DNA of 64,000 bases from Solimonas aquatica (GCF_900111015.1 NZ_FOFS01000005.1:124001-188000); one strand, 5' to 3'. Positions 38,907-48,575 are shown, numbered from the stretch's first letter. The notes: generated from the sequence alone by a model not told the origin. Translations and numbers: made by a program.

Positions 38907-39695
38907 ATGAGCGAGTGGCTCGACGTTTTGTGGCTGGGCATCATCGAAGGCGTCACCGAATTCCTGCCCATCTCCTCCACCGGCCATCTGCTGATTGCCG
39001 AACACTGGCTGGGCGCGCGCTCCGAGCTGTTCAATGTCGGCATCCAGGCCGGCGCCATGCTCGCCGTGCTGCTGATCTATCGCGAGCGTCTGCTGACGCT
39101 GCTGCTGGGCCTGCACCAGCGCGACAACCGCGACTACATCGCCAAGCTCTGCGCGGCGTTTCTGGTCACCTGCGTGGGCGGTCTGGCCGCCAAGAAGCTG
39201 GGCCTTTCCCTGCCCGAGACCGTGCAGCCGGTGGCCTGGGCGCTGATCATCGGCGGCATCGCCATCCTGCTGATCGAGCGTCATGCCGAACGCCTGCCGG
39301 TGTCCGCGCAGCTCACCTGGAAGATCGCGCTGATCGTCGGTGCCGCGCAGATACTCGCGGCGGTGTTTCCCGGCACCTCCCGTTCGGCGGCGACGATTTT
39401 CGCGGCGATGCTGGCGGGGCTGAATTCGCGTCCGCAGGCCACCGAGTTCGCCTTCCTGCTCGGCATTCCCACCATGTTCGCCGCCAGCGGGTATGAATTC
39501 CTGAAACTGGCCAAGGCCGGCGCCCTGCATCAGGAAAACTGGAGCCTGTTCGGCTTCGGCTTGCTGGTCTCGGCGGTGGTGGCCTTCATCGCCGTGAAGT
39601 GGCTGCTGCGCTATGTGCAGAGCCACCGCTTCACGGTCTTCGCCTGGTATCGCATCGCGCTGGGCGCAGCGCTGCTGGTGCTGCTGCCGGCCTGA
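38907..39695 (+). CDS. uppP: Undecaprenyl-diphosphatase UppP
   Basis: A 262-aa integral membrane enzyme that recycles undecaprenyl diphosphate for peptidoglycan and lipopolysaccharide synthesis. It has the two signature regions GIIEGVTEFLPISSTGHLLI near the N-terminus and FPGTSRSAATIFAAML in the middle, with seven to eight hydrophobic helices. I begin at the ATG at 38907. Its stop codon directly abuts the stop of the convergent efflux pump gene with no base between. Confidence 0.96.
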   Translation: MSEWLDVLWLGIIEGVTEFLPISSTGHLLIAEHWLGARSELFNVGIQAGAMLAVLLIYRERLLTLLLGLHQRDNRDYIAKLCAAFLVTCVGGLAAKKLGLSLPETVQPVAWALIIGGIAILLIERHAERLPVSAQLTWKIALIVGAAQILAAVFPGTSRSAATIFAAMLAGLNSRPQATEFAFLLGIPTMFAASGYEFLKLAKAGALHQENWSLFGFGLLVSAVVAFIAVKWLLRYVQSHRFTVFAWYRIALGAALLVLLPA

Positions 39696-41246
39696 TCACT
39701 CGGCGGCAGCGGCGGGTGCGCCGCCCTGCGGACGCCGGGTGAACCAGACCGCGCCCACCAGAATCAGACACAGCCAGGCGCCCAGCCAGAAGAAATCCAG
39801 CGCCGATTTCAGATAGGCCTGCGCCGAAAGCGTGTGCGCCAGCACCGCCTGCGCCTGTGTCGCATCCAGGCCCAGGCTCTGCAGCTGCTGCAAGGGCAGC
39901 TGCAGCTGCGGCTGATAAATGCTGGAGGTGTCCGCCAGGCGTGTCTGGTGAAAGGCGGCGCGATCGTCCCAGAGCGTGGTCACCATCGAGGTCGCGAAGC
40001 TGCCGGCGGTGATGCGCAGGAAGTTCGACAGACCGGAGGCCGCCGGCACCTGCTCCGGCGGCACGCCGTCGAGCAGGATGCTGATCATGGCCACGAAGAA
40101 GGTCGCCATGCCCACACCCTGCACCAGCATCGGCAGCACAAAGGCGCTGAAGCTGGCGTCGGCGGTGTAACCGGCGCGCATGAAATACGAGACCGCATAA
40201 GCCAGCAGCGAGATGGACGCGAAGATGCGCGCGTCCACGCGGGCGATATTGCGCCCCACCAGTGGCGATACCGCCACCGCCACCAGACCCGCCGGCGCCG
40301 CCACCAGACCGGCCCAGGTGGCGTTGTAGCCCACCCAGGTCTGCATCCATAAGGGCTGCAGCACCACCGCGCCGAAGAAGGCCGCATAGCCCAGACAGAA
40401 CACCGTGGTGCCCAGCGTGAAATTGCGCCGCCGGAACAGCGACAGATCGACGATGGGATGCGCCTCGCCCAGCTCCCAGATGATGAAGGCGACAAAGCCG
40501 ATGCCCGCGACCAGACTCAGCAGCACGATCTGCGGCGAGTCGAACCAGCCGGCATCCTTGCCGGTGTCGAGCATGATCTGCAGGCAGCCCACCCACACGA
40601 TCAATAGACTCAGGCCCACCACGTCCACCGGAATCCTGCGCATCGGCGTTTCGCTGCGCCGCAGGCCCTGCCAGCAGATCGCGGCGCAGAACAGCCCCAC
40701 CGGGATATTGATGAAGAAGATCCAGGGCCAGCTGTAGTTGTCGGAAATGAAGCCGCCGAGGATGGGGCCGCAGACCGGCGCCACCAGCGTGGTCATCGAC
40801 CACAGCGCCAGCGCCACGCCGCGCTTCTCCGGCGGAAACAGGCCCAGCAGCAGGGTCTGCGAACCGGGAATCATCGGTCCGGAGGTGGCGCCCTGCAGCA
40901 CGCGGAACAGAATCAGCGAGGGCAGGCTCCAGGCCACGCCGCAGAGAAACGAGGCGAGCGTGAACATCAGCACCGACATCACGAAGGTGCGCACCACACC
41001 AAAGCGCTGCATCAGCCAGCCGGTGAGCGGCACCGAGATGCCATTGGCCACCGCAAACGAGGTGATCACCCAGGTGCCCTGATCGGGTGAAACGCCGAGA
41101 TTGCCGGCGATGGTGGGGATCGAGACGTTGGCGATGGTGGTGTCCAGCACCTGCATGAAGGTCGCCAGGGCCAGCGCCGTGGCGATCATGCCGCGCGACA
41201 GCGGCGGCGATGCGCCCGCCGCGGGGCTGGCAGCGCCTGCGCTCAC
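39696..41246 (-). CDS. emrB: EmrB-type MFS drug exporter (DHA2 family)
   Basis: A 516-aa proton-driven exporter with about fourteen transmembrane helices. Motifs are LATFMQVLDTTIANVSIPTIAGNLG (the DHA2 motif D1), VLQGATSGPMIPGSQTLLL, and GPILGGFISDNYSWPWIFFINIPVG (motif C region). It works with EmrA and an outer-membrane channel to pump drugs across both membranes. It is the last gene of the four-gene operon, with an ATGA overlap to emrA. Confidence 0.94.
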   Translation of the reverse strand: MSAGAASPAAGASPPLSRGMIATALALATFMQVLDTTIANVSIPTIAGNLGVSPDQGTWVITSFAVANGISVPLTGWLMQRFGVVRTFVMSVLMFTLASFLCGVAWSLPSLILFRVLQGATSGPMIPGSQTLLLGLFPPEKRGVALALWSMTTLVAPVCGPILGGFISDNYSWPWIFFINIPVGLFCAAICWQGLRRSETPMRRIPVDVVGLSLLIVWVGCLQIMLDTGKDAGWFDSPQIVLLSLVAGIGFVAFIIWELGEAHPIVDLSLFRRRNFTLGTTVFCLGYAAFFGAVVLQPLWMQTWVGYNATWAGLVAAPAGLVAVAVSPLVGRNIARVDARIFASISLLAYAVSYFMRAGYTADASFSAFVLPMLVQGVGMATFFVAMISILLDGVPPEQVPAASGLSNFLRITAGSFATSMVTTLWDDRAAFHQTRLADTSSIYQPQLQLPLQQLQSLGLDATQAQAVLAHTLSAQAYLKSALDFFWLGAWLCLILVGAVWFTRRPQGGAPAAAAE

Positions 41247-42418
41247 GCGCCGGACCTGCCACTGTTGGCGGCGATGATCGCCTGGATGTGCTGCTCCACC
41301 TCGGCATCGTTCTGCGCGGCGGCCTGCGCCTGCGGCGCGGCACGGCTGCGCAGCTGCCTGGCCAGGGTGCTGCCGGACTGATCGTGCACGTCGATCTCCA
41401 CGATCATCGACAGGCCCACACGCAGCGGATGCTCGCTGAGCTGCTTTTCATCCAGCGCGATGCGCACCGGCAGGCGCTGCACGATCTTGATCCAGTTGCC
41501 GCTGGCGTTCTGCGCGGGCAGCAGCGCGAAGGCGCTGCCGCTGCCGGCGGCCAGGCCCGCGACGTGACCGTGATAATCCACGCCGCTGCCGTAGTAGTCC
41601 GCGTGCAGACGCACCGGCTGGCCGACGCGCACGTCCTTGAGCTGCACTTCCTTGAAGTTGGCGTCCACCCAGGCCTGTTCCAGCGGCACCACCGCCATCA
41701 GCGGCGCACCGGCATTGATGCGCGCGCCGATCTGCACGCCGCGCCGCGCGATCACGCCGGACACCGGCGCCACGATGCGCGTGCGCTGCAGGGCCAGCGC
41801 CGCTTCGCGCACGCGCGCGGCGGCGGCGAGCACCTGCGGATGATGCGCGACATCGGTGTGATCGATCTGCGCCGTGGTGCTGGCCAGCTGCTCGCGCGTC
41901 GCCGACAGCGAGGCATTGAGCTGCGCCACCAGATCGCGGGCATGCGTCAGTTCCTCGGCCGAGATCGCGCCATCGGCCGACACCGCCTCGCGACGCTTGA
42001 GATCGGACTGCGCGCCGCGCAGCGCCACCTCGCGCTCGCGCTGCTGCGCACGCAGACCGTCGGCCTGCGCGAACAGCGCGCGCACCTGACGCACGGTGCG
42101 GCCCAGCTCGGCCTCGGCGCCGGCCAGCGCCAGCTGCGCATCGGCCGGATCGAGCTGCACCAGCAGCTGCCCGCGCTCGACGTGCTGGGTGTCGTCCACC
42201 GCCACGCTGAGCACCGTGCCGCCGACCGAGGCGCTGATCTGCACGATGTCGCTGGATACGTAGGCATCGTCGGTGCTCACGTACCAGCGGCCATGCACGA
42301 ACCACCACAGGCCGTAGCCGCCGAAGACCAGCAGCAGAACCACCGCCAGAATCAGCAGACGGCGGCGACGCGGATTGGGCGCGGCGGGAGCGGCGCCAGA
42401 AGCAGGAGTGGTGTTCAT
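41243..42418 (-). CDS. emrA: EmrA-type membrane fusion protein
   Basis: A 391-aa periplasmic adaptor with one N-terminal transmembrane helix (LLILAVVLLLVFGGYGLWWF). It has the HlyD/EmrA biotinyl-like halves (YVSTDDAYVSSDIVQISASVGGTV and IVAPVSGVIARRGVQIG), between them a long Ala/Gln-rich coiled-coil hairpin (about 100-210), and a beta-barrel domain (VPLEQAWVDANFKEVQL). It links the EmrB pump to the outer-membrane channel. Both ends overlap neighbours by four bases. Confidence 0.94.
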   Translation of the reverse strand: MNTTPASGAAPAAPNPRRRRLLILAVVLLLVFGGYGLWWFVHGRWYVSTDDAYVSSDIVQISASVGGTVLSVAVDDTQHVERGQLLVQLDPADAQLALAGAEAELGRTVRQVRALFAQADGLRAQQREREVALRGAQSDLKRREAVSADGAISAEELTHARDLVAQLNASLSATREQLASTTAQIDHTDVAHHPQVLAAAARVREAALALQRTRIVAPVSGVIARRGVQIGARINAGAPLMAVVPLEQAWVDANFKEVQLKDVRVGQPVRLHADYYGSGVDYHGHVAGLAAGSGSAFALLPAQNASGNWIKIVQRLPVRIALDEKQLSEHPLRVGLSMIVEIDVHDQSGSTLARQLRSRAAPQAQAAAQNDAEVEQHIQAIIAANSGRSGA

Positions 42419-43866
42419 GAGCGGGGCGTGCCGCTGACCGCGGCCTGTTGAGTGTCGGAATGGAAGCTGCCGCCGAGCATCAGCAGCAGGCTGACGCGGC
42501 TGGTGATCAGCTGGCAGCTGCTGTCGAGCAGCTCGCGCTGCGCGCCCAGGGTCTGCAACTGCAGGTCCAGCACCGGCAGACGTGAGCCCAGGCCCGCGCC
42601 ATAGCGTTGCTGCGCCAGCTGCTGCGCGCGCTGCGCGGCCTGCACGCGGTTCTGCTGCTGGGCGAGTTGCTGTTCCAGCGAACTCACCTGGCTGAGCTGA
42701 TCGGCGACATCGCGCACCGCGTCGAGCACGGTCTGGTTGTATTGCGCCACCACCAGATCCAGCTGCGCGGTGGCGCCGCGATAATCGGCGCGCAGACGCT
42801 GCGAATCGAACAGCGGCAGATGCAGACCCGGCCCGGCGCCGTAGCCGGCGCTGGCAGCCTGCAGCAGCTGGTCCAGACCCACCGACTGGTAGCCGGCAAA
42901 AATCTTCAGGCTCACATCCGGATAGAAGGCCGCCCGGGCGGCGTCACGGCCGGCGCCGGCGGCGTCCACGCGCGCGCGCGCCGCCAGCACATCGGGCCGG
43001 TGCGCGAGCAGATCGATGGGCAGCTGCTCGGGCAGGGGCAAGGCCGCGTCGAGCTTGAGCTGCGGCCGCTTCAGCTGCGCATAGGCATCCGCGCCATGGC
43101 CGCTGAGCGCGGCGAGGCGATGCACCGCCAGCTCGCGCGCAGTCTGTGCCTGCTGCAGCTGCACCTGTGCCTGCGCCAGCTGCGCCTGCGCGTTCTGCAG
43201 CTGCAGCGCGTTGTCGAGTCCAGCCTGCAGGCGCTGCTGCGAAAGCTGCAGCTGCGTCTGGCGCTGCGTCAGGCTCTGCGTGGCGATATCGATCAGACCG
43301 TAGGCGCGATGCAGATCGACGTAGGCCTGGGCGATGGCGCCGGCCAGGGCCAGACGTGCGGCTTCGTGGTCCAGCACCACGGCCTGCTGCTCGCCGCGCG
43401 CCTGACGCAGCAGATCGGCCTGCCGCCCCCAGAAGTCGAGATCCCAGTTGAGATTCAGGCCCAGATCGGCGAACCAGTAGGTGCCGCCGCCATGCGGATT
43501 GAAGCCGCTGGCGGCCGGCGGATAGATGTAGTTCTCCGAGAGCCGCTGGCGCTGCACGCTGCCGTCCAGCGCATAACGCGGCTTGCCGCCGGCAGCGGCG
43601 GCCTGCGACTGCGCCTGTGCGCCACGCATGCGCGCCAGCGCCTCGTCCAGCGAAGGATTGTGTGCCAGCGCCTCGGCGATCAGCGCATCGAGCTGGGCAT
43701 CGCCAAAGCTCTGCCACCAGGCTTCGGGCGCCGCGCTGAATGCCGCGCCGGCCAGGCCCAGCTGCTGCGTGTCGATGGCCTGCGTGCGCGGTGCTTCCTT
43801 CTGCGGCAGCACGCAGGCGCCCAGCAGCGCAGCGGCGGCAATCAGGCTCAGACGCTGCGGCTTCAT
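42415..43866 (-). CDS. Outer-membrane efflux lipoprotein (OprM/NodT type)
   Basis: A 483-aa outer-membrane factor with a lipoprotein signal (LSLIAAAALLGAC). It has the family start WWQSFGDAQLDALIAEALAHNPSL, two repeated TolC-type helical halves with long coiled coils (LSQQRLQAGLDNALQLQNAQAQL and AQQRYGAGLGSRLPVLDLQLQTL), and the LNWDLDFWGR beta-barrel segment. It forms the exit channel for the EmrAB-type pump encoded downstream. It sits between the MarR gene and emrA, with ATGA overlaps on both sides. Confidence 0.92.
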   Translation of the reverse strand: MKPQRLSLIAAAALLGACVLPQKEAPRTQAIDTQQLGLAGAAFSAAPEAWWQSFGDAQLDALIAEALAHNPSLDEALARMRGAQAQSQAAAAGGKPRYALDGSVQRQRLSENYIYPPAASGFNPHGGGTYWFADLGLNLNWDLDFWGRQADLLRQARGEQQAVVLDHEAARLALAGAIAQAYVDLHRAYGLIDIATQSLTQRQTQLQLSQQRLQAGLDNALQLQNAQAQLAQAQVQLQQAQTARELAVHRLAALSGHGADAYAQLKRPQLKLDAALPLPEQLPIDLLAHRPDVLAARARVDAAGAGRDAARAAFYPDVSLKIFAGYQSVGLDQLLQAASAGYGAGPGLHLPLFDSQRLRADYRGATAQLDLVVAQYNQTVLDAVRDVADQLSQVSSLEQQLAQQQNRVQAAQRAQQLAQQRYGAGLGSRLPVLDLQLQTLGAQRELLDSSCQLITSRVSLLLMLGGSFHSDTQQAAVSGTPRS

Positions 43867-44339
43867 GCGGCTTCTCCATCACGCTGCGCGCGCCAGTCCT
43901 GCAGACTGCCGATCAGCTTCTTGAGCAGGCGCGTAAGCTCGTCGAGTTCGCCGCGCGTGAAATTTTCCAGCACCTCGTTGAGGCGGCCGACCACCAGGGC
44001 GGTGACTTCGTCGAGCTTGCGCTCACCCTTGGCGGTGAGCTTGAGCGTCACCACGCGGCGGTCTTCCTCGCTGCGCTGACGCTGCAAAAAGCCCTGTGCT
44101 TCCAGCTGGTCGAGCATGCGGGTCAGCGCGCCATTGTCGTGGCTCATGGCGCGGCACAGCTCGCTGGCGGTCAGCGCCAGGCCTTCGCGCAGTTTGCGCA
44201 TGGCGATCCACTGCATGAAGCTGATCTCGTGACCGGCGAGAATCTCGTCGGCGCAGTCGTGCATCAGGCTGTGCGCCATCTTGCTCAGATAGCCGAGGCT
44301 GTCCTGCGAGCGGAAGCGCTTGGGGTCGTAATATTTCAT
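43863..44339 (-). CDS. MarR-family regulator of the efflux operon
   Basis: A 158-aa winged-helix repressor: SFMQWIAMRKLREGLALTASELCRAM, then the recognition helix and wing DNGALTRMLDQLEAQGFLQRQRSEEDRRVVTLKLTAKG, and a C-terminal dimer helix. It is the first gene of the operon marR-oprM-emrA-emrB and lies one base after a perfect 17-bp palindrome, so autoregulation is very likely. Drugs or phenolic ligands would release it. No Shine-Dalgarno is visible, since the palindrome occupies the leader. Confidence 0.93.
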   Translation of the reverse strand: MKYYDPKRFRSQDSLGYLSKMAHSLMHDCADEILAGHEISFMQWIAMRKLREGLALTASELCRAMSHDNGALTRMLDQLEAQGFLQRQRSEEDRRVVTLKLTAKGERKLDEVTALVVGRLNEVLENFTRGELDELTRLLKKLIGSLQDWRAQRDGEAA

Positions 44340-44340
44340 T

Positions 44341-44378
44341 GCCGCAACAATATTTGCTTAGGCAAATATTGTTGCGGC
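44341..44378 (-). promoter_or_regulatory. Perfect 17-bp palindromic operator of the MarR operon
   Basis: GCCGCAACAATATTTGC (44341-44357) and its exact complement (44362-44378) surround TTAG. The element ends one base before the marR ATG. On the minus strand TTGACG (44394-44399) and, 18 bases on, AACAAT form a promoter whose -10 and start point lie in the palindrome, so bound MarR would block RNA polymerase. Confidence 0.85.
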
Positions 44379-44408
44379 AGGCAAATGCCGCCGTCAAGAC
44401 GAGGCCCA

Positions 44409-45650
44409 TCAAACCGAGGGATTTCCCCCAAGACCGGCGCGCCACTGCTTGAGCGCGGCGATGCGGCGCTGGCGCAGGGCCTGGCCGATGGCCGGGCCGC
44501 TGAGGCCCTCGCCCATCACATCGGCAGCCTGCAGCTGGATGGCCTCGGCGCGCGCCGCACGCAGGTAGTCGTTCTGCGGATACTCGCAGTGCTCGAAGCC
44601 GAGCCGGCCGCGCGCATCGCACAGACAGGCCTGCAGCATCAGCTCGAAGCGCTCGCCGGCGCGCAGGGCCTGCGAACGCTCCAGCAGATCCAGCAGCGTG
44701 GCCGGACGCAGCTCGCGCACGCGATGCACCAGCAGATGTTCGCGGGTATGCAGCAGTGCCAGCTCGCGGCAGTCATTGGGCACGCGCAGACGCCGCGAGA
44801 AAGTCTCCACCAGCGGCAGACCGCGCTGATCGTGCATGTGGTGCGAGGGCCATTCGCGCGGCGGCGTGGCGGCCTTGCCCAGATCGTGCACCAGGGCCGA
44901 GTAGCGCACCGGCAGGCTGAAACCCTCGCGCGCGGCGGCGTCCACGCACATCAGGGTGTGCACCAGACTGTCCACCTCCGGATGGTAGTCGGCGCGCTGC
45001 GGCACGCCGGACAGCGCCGCGAGTTCCGGCATCAGCAGCGCCAGCGCGCCGCAGTCCTGCAGTTCCAGAAAATAACGCGAGGGCTGTTCACAGCGCAGGG
45101 CCTTGCCGGTTTCCTGCCAGACCCGCTCGGGCACCAGGTGATCGAGCTCGCCGCTGGCCACCAGCTGGCGCAGCAGCGTGCGGGTCTCGGGCGCCACCGT
45201 AAAACCCTGCGGCGCGAAGCGCGCGGCAAAGCGCGCCACGCGCAGCACGCGCAGCGGATCTTCCGTGAAGGCCGGCGAGACGTGGCGCAGCTGGCGCGCA
45301 GCGAGATCGCGCTGACCCCCGTAAGGGTCGATGAGCGTGCCCTGCTCGTCCTGGGCGATGGCATTGATGGTCAGGTCGCGGCGCGACAGATCATCTTCCA
45401 GCGTCACGTCCTCGCCGGTGTGAAAGGTGAAACCCGAATAGCCATGACCGGACTTGCGCTCGGTGCGCGCCAGCGCGTACTCCTCGCCGGTCTGCGGATG
45501 CAGGAACACCGGGAAGTCCTTGCCCACCGGCTTGTAGCCCTGCGCGAGCATGGCCTCGGGCGTGGCGCCCACCACCACGTAGTCACGCTCCTTCACCGGC
45601 AGGCCGAGCAGCCGGTCGCGCACCGCACCTCCCACCAGATACACCTTCAT
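44409..45650 (-). CDS. cca: Multifunctional CCA-adding tRNA nucleotidyltransferase
   Basis: A 413-aa enzyme that adds or repairs the 3' CCA of tRNAs. It has the catalytic head MKVYLVGGAVRDRLLGLPVKERDYVVVG, the acidic DLSRRDLTINAIA, and RVLRVARFAARF. A C-terminal HD phosphohydrolase domain (VRYSALVHDLGKA, SHHMHDQRG) adds phosphatase and phosphodiesterase activity, as in the long E. coli enzyme. The ATG overlaps the slt stop (ATGA). Confidence 0.96.
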   Translation of the reverse strand: MKVYLVGGAVRDRLLGLPVKERDYVVVGATPEAMLAQGYKPVGKDFPVFLHPQTGEEYALARTERKSGHGYSGFTFHTGEDVTLEDDLSRRDLTINAIAQDEQGTLIDPYGGQRDLAARQLRHVSPAFTEDPLRVLRVARFAARFAPQGFTVAPETRTLLRQLVASGELDHLVPERVWQETGKALRCEQPSRYFLELQDCGALALLMPELAALSGVPQRADYHPEVDSLVHTLMCVDAAAREGFSLPVRYSALVHDLGKAATPPREWPSHHMHDQRGLPLVETFSRRLRVPNDCRELALLHTREHLLVHRVRELRPATLLDLLERSQALRAGERFELMLQACLCDARGRLGFEHCEYPQNDYLRAARAEAIQLQAADVMGEGLSGPAIGQALRQRRIAALKQWRAGLGGNPSV

Positions 45651-47578
45651 GGCTTGCGCACCGGTTGCAGCAGGCTGTCGATTTCGCGCGTCTGGCCGCT
45701 GAGCTGCCAGCTGTGCACGGCGATGTGCCAGAGAATGCGCTGCACATAGCCGCGCGTTTCGTTGTACGGCACGTTCTCGATCCAGATGTCGGCGGCCATG
45801 GGCTGCGGCGGCAGCCAGCGCGCCACGGCATTGGGCCCGGCGTTGTAGGCGCAGATGGTGGGCACGAACTGGCCGTCATAGCGCGCATTGATCTGCTGCA
45901 GATAGGCGCTGCCCAGCCGCAGATTGAGCTGCGGCTGGAACAGCTCCTCGCGCTGCGGACGCGGCAAGCCGATCTTGCGCGCCACATCGCGCGCGGTGTC
46001 GAGCTTGAGCTGCAGCAGGCCCAGGGCATCTGCCGAGGACACCGCCTGCGGCAGGAACAGGCTTTCCTGGCGCATCACGCCGTACACCCAGTCGGAAGGC
46101 AGCTGCGCGTCCTGCGCGGCCAGCGCGATCTCCTGCGTAAAGGCGCGCGGATAGAGCAGGTCCAGGGCATCGCTGGCGTCGAGCTGATTGAGCGTGAGCA
46201 CGGTCTGCCAGTGCCAGCCCCAGCGCGAGGCCAGGCGCGCGGCCTGGATGCGTTCGGCTTCGTTGAGATTCTGCGTGGCGCTGCGCCACTCGGCATTGGC
46301 CCAGCTGATCTCACCGACATAGAACAGCTCGCGGGCGCGCGTCAGCGCTGCGCTGCGCAGCAGACGGTTCTGCGCGTCGAGATCTTCGGCGAGCTGGCGC
46401 CAGCGCGGACGATAAGGCCGGTCGAGCTGATGCGCGGCCAGCAGCGCGTAATAGCCATTGTCCTGCGCGAGATTTTCATAGGCGCTGCGCGCCGCCTCGC
46501 TGTGTCCGAGCTGCGCTTCGACGCGCGCACGCCAGTAGCGCCAGCGCGGCTCCTGCGCCATCGTCACCGGCAGCTCGGCCAGCCATTGCGCGGCCAGCGT
46601 CCAGCTCTGATTCCACAGCGCGGCGCGGATGCGCCATTCGGCGGTGCGCGTATCGGCCAGCGCGCTGGCGCTGGACAGCTTCTGGAAATAATCCAGGGCA
46701 CGCGCATCGCGGTTCCAGGCCAGCGCCAGTCCCAGGCTGCGCGTCAGCTCGGCCTGCTCGCTGACGCTGATGCGCGGCGGCGCAAAGGCCGGCAGCAGCT
46801 GCGCGGCAACATCGGCATCGCGGCGCGCCAGCTTCGTAAAGCCCGCGATCAGGGCCGGCGCTTCGATTCTGGCCTTGGTATCCGCTGCCAGCGCGGCCAG
46901 TGCCGTACGCGGATCATCCAGCAGCGAAAGCCATTGCCTGAGCGGCGCGGCGCGTTCGGGCGGCAGCGCGGCGATCAGGCCGGCGGCGAAGTCGGCATTG
47001 CCGGCATCCAGGGCCTTGCGCGCGCGCGCTTCGCGATCGGCGTCGCCGATGACTTGCTGCTGCGCCAGCCAGTCGAAGACCGGATTGCAGGGCGGCGGCA
47101 GCTGCGGCGCCTCGCGCCAGAACGCGAGCAGCTCGGGGGCCAGCGCGCGACGCGCCGGCTCTTCGCTGGCAAGCGCGATGCGCGCCTGCCAGCGCCAGCA
47201 CTGCAGGAGGCTGTCTTTGCTGTCGGCCGGATACTGCGCGAGAAACTGCGGCCAGGCCTGACGCGCTGCCAGCTGCAGCAGCCAGGCGCGGCGCAGTTCG
47301 CCGGCCACCGGCCAGTCGCCCTGCGCATCGAGAAAGCGCTGCGTCTCGGCGTCCAGGCTGGCATCACGCGTCTGCGGCAGCAGCGTCAGCAGGCGCGCGG
47401 CGCTGAGATAAGGCGTGAGGGCGTAGTGGCGCAGCAGCGGCGCTTCGGCCGGCAGCTCGCCGCGCCGCGCCACTTCCAGTGCGGCGCGAAACGCCGTGCG
47501 CTGCTGCGTGTCGCCGTCCTGCGCCTGCGCGCTGCCGGCGAACAGCAGCAGCGCCAGCAGTGCCCAGAGAGCTTTCAT
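45647..47578 (-). CDS. slt: Soluble lytic murein transglycosylase
   Basis: A 643-aa periplasmic enzyme that cleaves peptidoglycan to 1,6-anhydromuropeptides. It has a signal peptide (MKALWALLALLLFAGSAQA), a long superhelical U/L domain and a C-terminal lysozyme-like domain with the catalytic Glu in VYGVMRQESLFLPQAVSS, then YLQQINARYDGQFVPTICAYNAGPNAV and ENVPYNETRGYVQRIL. The usual GLMQLMPxTA motif is altered to GLLQLKLDTA. It lies between oxyR (4-base gap) and cca. Confidence 0.95.
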   Translation of the reverse strand: MKALWALLALLLFAGSAQAQDGDTQQRTAFRAALEVARRGELPAEAPLLRHYALTPYLSAARLLTLLPQTRDASLDAETQRFLDAQGDWPVAGELRRAWLLQLAARQAWPQFLAQYPADSKDSLLQCWRWQARIALASEEPARRALAPELLAFWREAPQLPPPCNPVFDWLAQQQVIGDADREARARKALDAGNADFAAGLIAALPPERAAPLRQWLSLLDDPRTALAALAADTKARIEAPALIAGFTKLARRDADVAAQLLPAFAPPRISVSEQAELTRSLGLALAWNRDARALDYFQKLSSASALADTRTAEWRIRAALWNQSWTLAAQWLAELPVTMAQEPRWRYWRARVEAQLGHSEAARSAYENLAQDNGYYALLAAHQLDRPYRPRWRQLAEDLDAQNRLLRSAALTRARELFYVGEISWANAEWRSATQNLNEAERIQAARLASRWGWHWQTVLTLNQLDASDALDLLYPRAFTQEIALAAQDAQLPSDWVYGVMRQESLFLPQAVSSADALGLLQLKLDTARDVARKIGLPRPQREELFQPQLNLRLGSAYLQQINARYDGQFVPTICAYNAGPNAVARWLPPQPMAADIWIENVPYNETRGYVQRILWHIAVHSWQLSGQTREIDSLLQPVRKP

Positions 47579-47582
47579 GCGC

Positions 47583-48521
47583 TCACTCCGCGGGCATCGC
47601 CTCGTCCGGGCGATAGCGCACGCCCTTCATGCCGCAGGCGAGGATGGCGTCGCGCAGCTGCGTGATGGCGGCGCGGCGCGGATAGGTCTTGCGCCAGACC
47701 AGGGCGATGGAACGATGCGGCCCCGGCGGCACGAAGGGCTTGGCCAGCAGGCGCGCGCGTTCCTCCAGGCGATTGTCCACCGAGGATTGCGGCAGCACGG
47801 TGATGCCCAGGCCACCGACCACCATATGACGGATGGTTTCCAGCGAACTGCCGGTCTGCGGCTGCGGGCCGTCGCGATCCGGATCGATGCACTTGGGGCA
47901 GGCCTCGATCACCTGTTCGCGGAAGCAGTGTCCCGGCCCCAGCAGCAGCAGCGGCTCGCCGGCCAGCTCGCGCGCGGCGATGGCCTTTTCCTTGGCCCAG
48001 TGATGCTCCGGCGGCATCAGCACCATGAAGTCTTCGTCATACACCGGCCAGGCCGAGAGCCCGTTGAGATCCACCGGCAGCGCCACGCAGATCACATCCA
48101 GCTCGTTGTCGCGCAGCTGTTCCAGCAGACGCGCGGTGAAGTTTTCTTCGATCACCAGCGGCATCTGCGGCACGCGCTCACGCAGCAGCGGCACCAGATT
48201 GGGCAGCAGATACGGGCCCACCGTGTAGATGGCGCCGAAGCGCAGCGGGCCGGCCAGCTCATCGCGACCGGCGCGCGCCAGATCCTCGATCAGCCGCGCT
48301 TCCGCCAGCACGCGCTTGGCCTGCGCGATGATGCGCTCGCCAATCGGCGTGGGCCGCGCCTCGCCACGGTTGCGCTCGAACAGAATCACGCCCAGCGTGT
48401 CTTCGAGCTTCTTCAGCGCCACCGACAGCGTGGGCTGCGAGACAAACGAGCGCTCGGCGGCGCGGCCGAAGTGCCGCTCCCTGTCGAGGTTCACCAGATA
48501 GCGCAGTTCGGTGAGAGTCAT
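47583..48521 (-). CDS. oxyR: Hydrogen peroxide-sensing regulator OxyR
   Basis: A 312-aa LysR-type activator. The N-terminal helix-turn-helix reads LTELRYLVNLDRERHFGRAAERSFVSQPTLSVALKKLE. The redox pair C199 (LLGPGHCFREQ) and C208 (IEAC) falls at exactly the E. coli positions and would form the activating disulfide. katG, a classic OxyR target, is at 18-20 kb in this window. It is probably co-transcribed with slt and cca downstream. Confidence 0.95.
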   Translation of the reverse strand: MTLTELRYLVNLDRERHFGRAAERSFVSQPTLSVALKKLEDTLGVILFERNRGEARPTPIGERIIAQAKRVLAEARLIEDLARAGRDELAGPLRFGAIYTVGPYLLPNLVPLLRERVPQMPLVIEENFTARLLEQLRDNELDVICVALPVDLNGLSAWPVYDEDFMVLMPPEHHWAKEKAIAARELAGEPLLLLGPGHCFREQVIEACPKCIDPDRDGPQPQTGSSLETIRHMVVGGLGITVLPQSSVDNRLEERARLLAKPFVPPGPHRSIALVWRKTYPRRAAITQLRDAILACGMKGVRYRPDEAMPAE

Positions 48522-48575
48522 GCGCGGATTATGGCATTGCGCGATGTGCCGGCGCTTAAAGGGCCGGCGTGCGCA

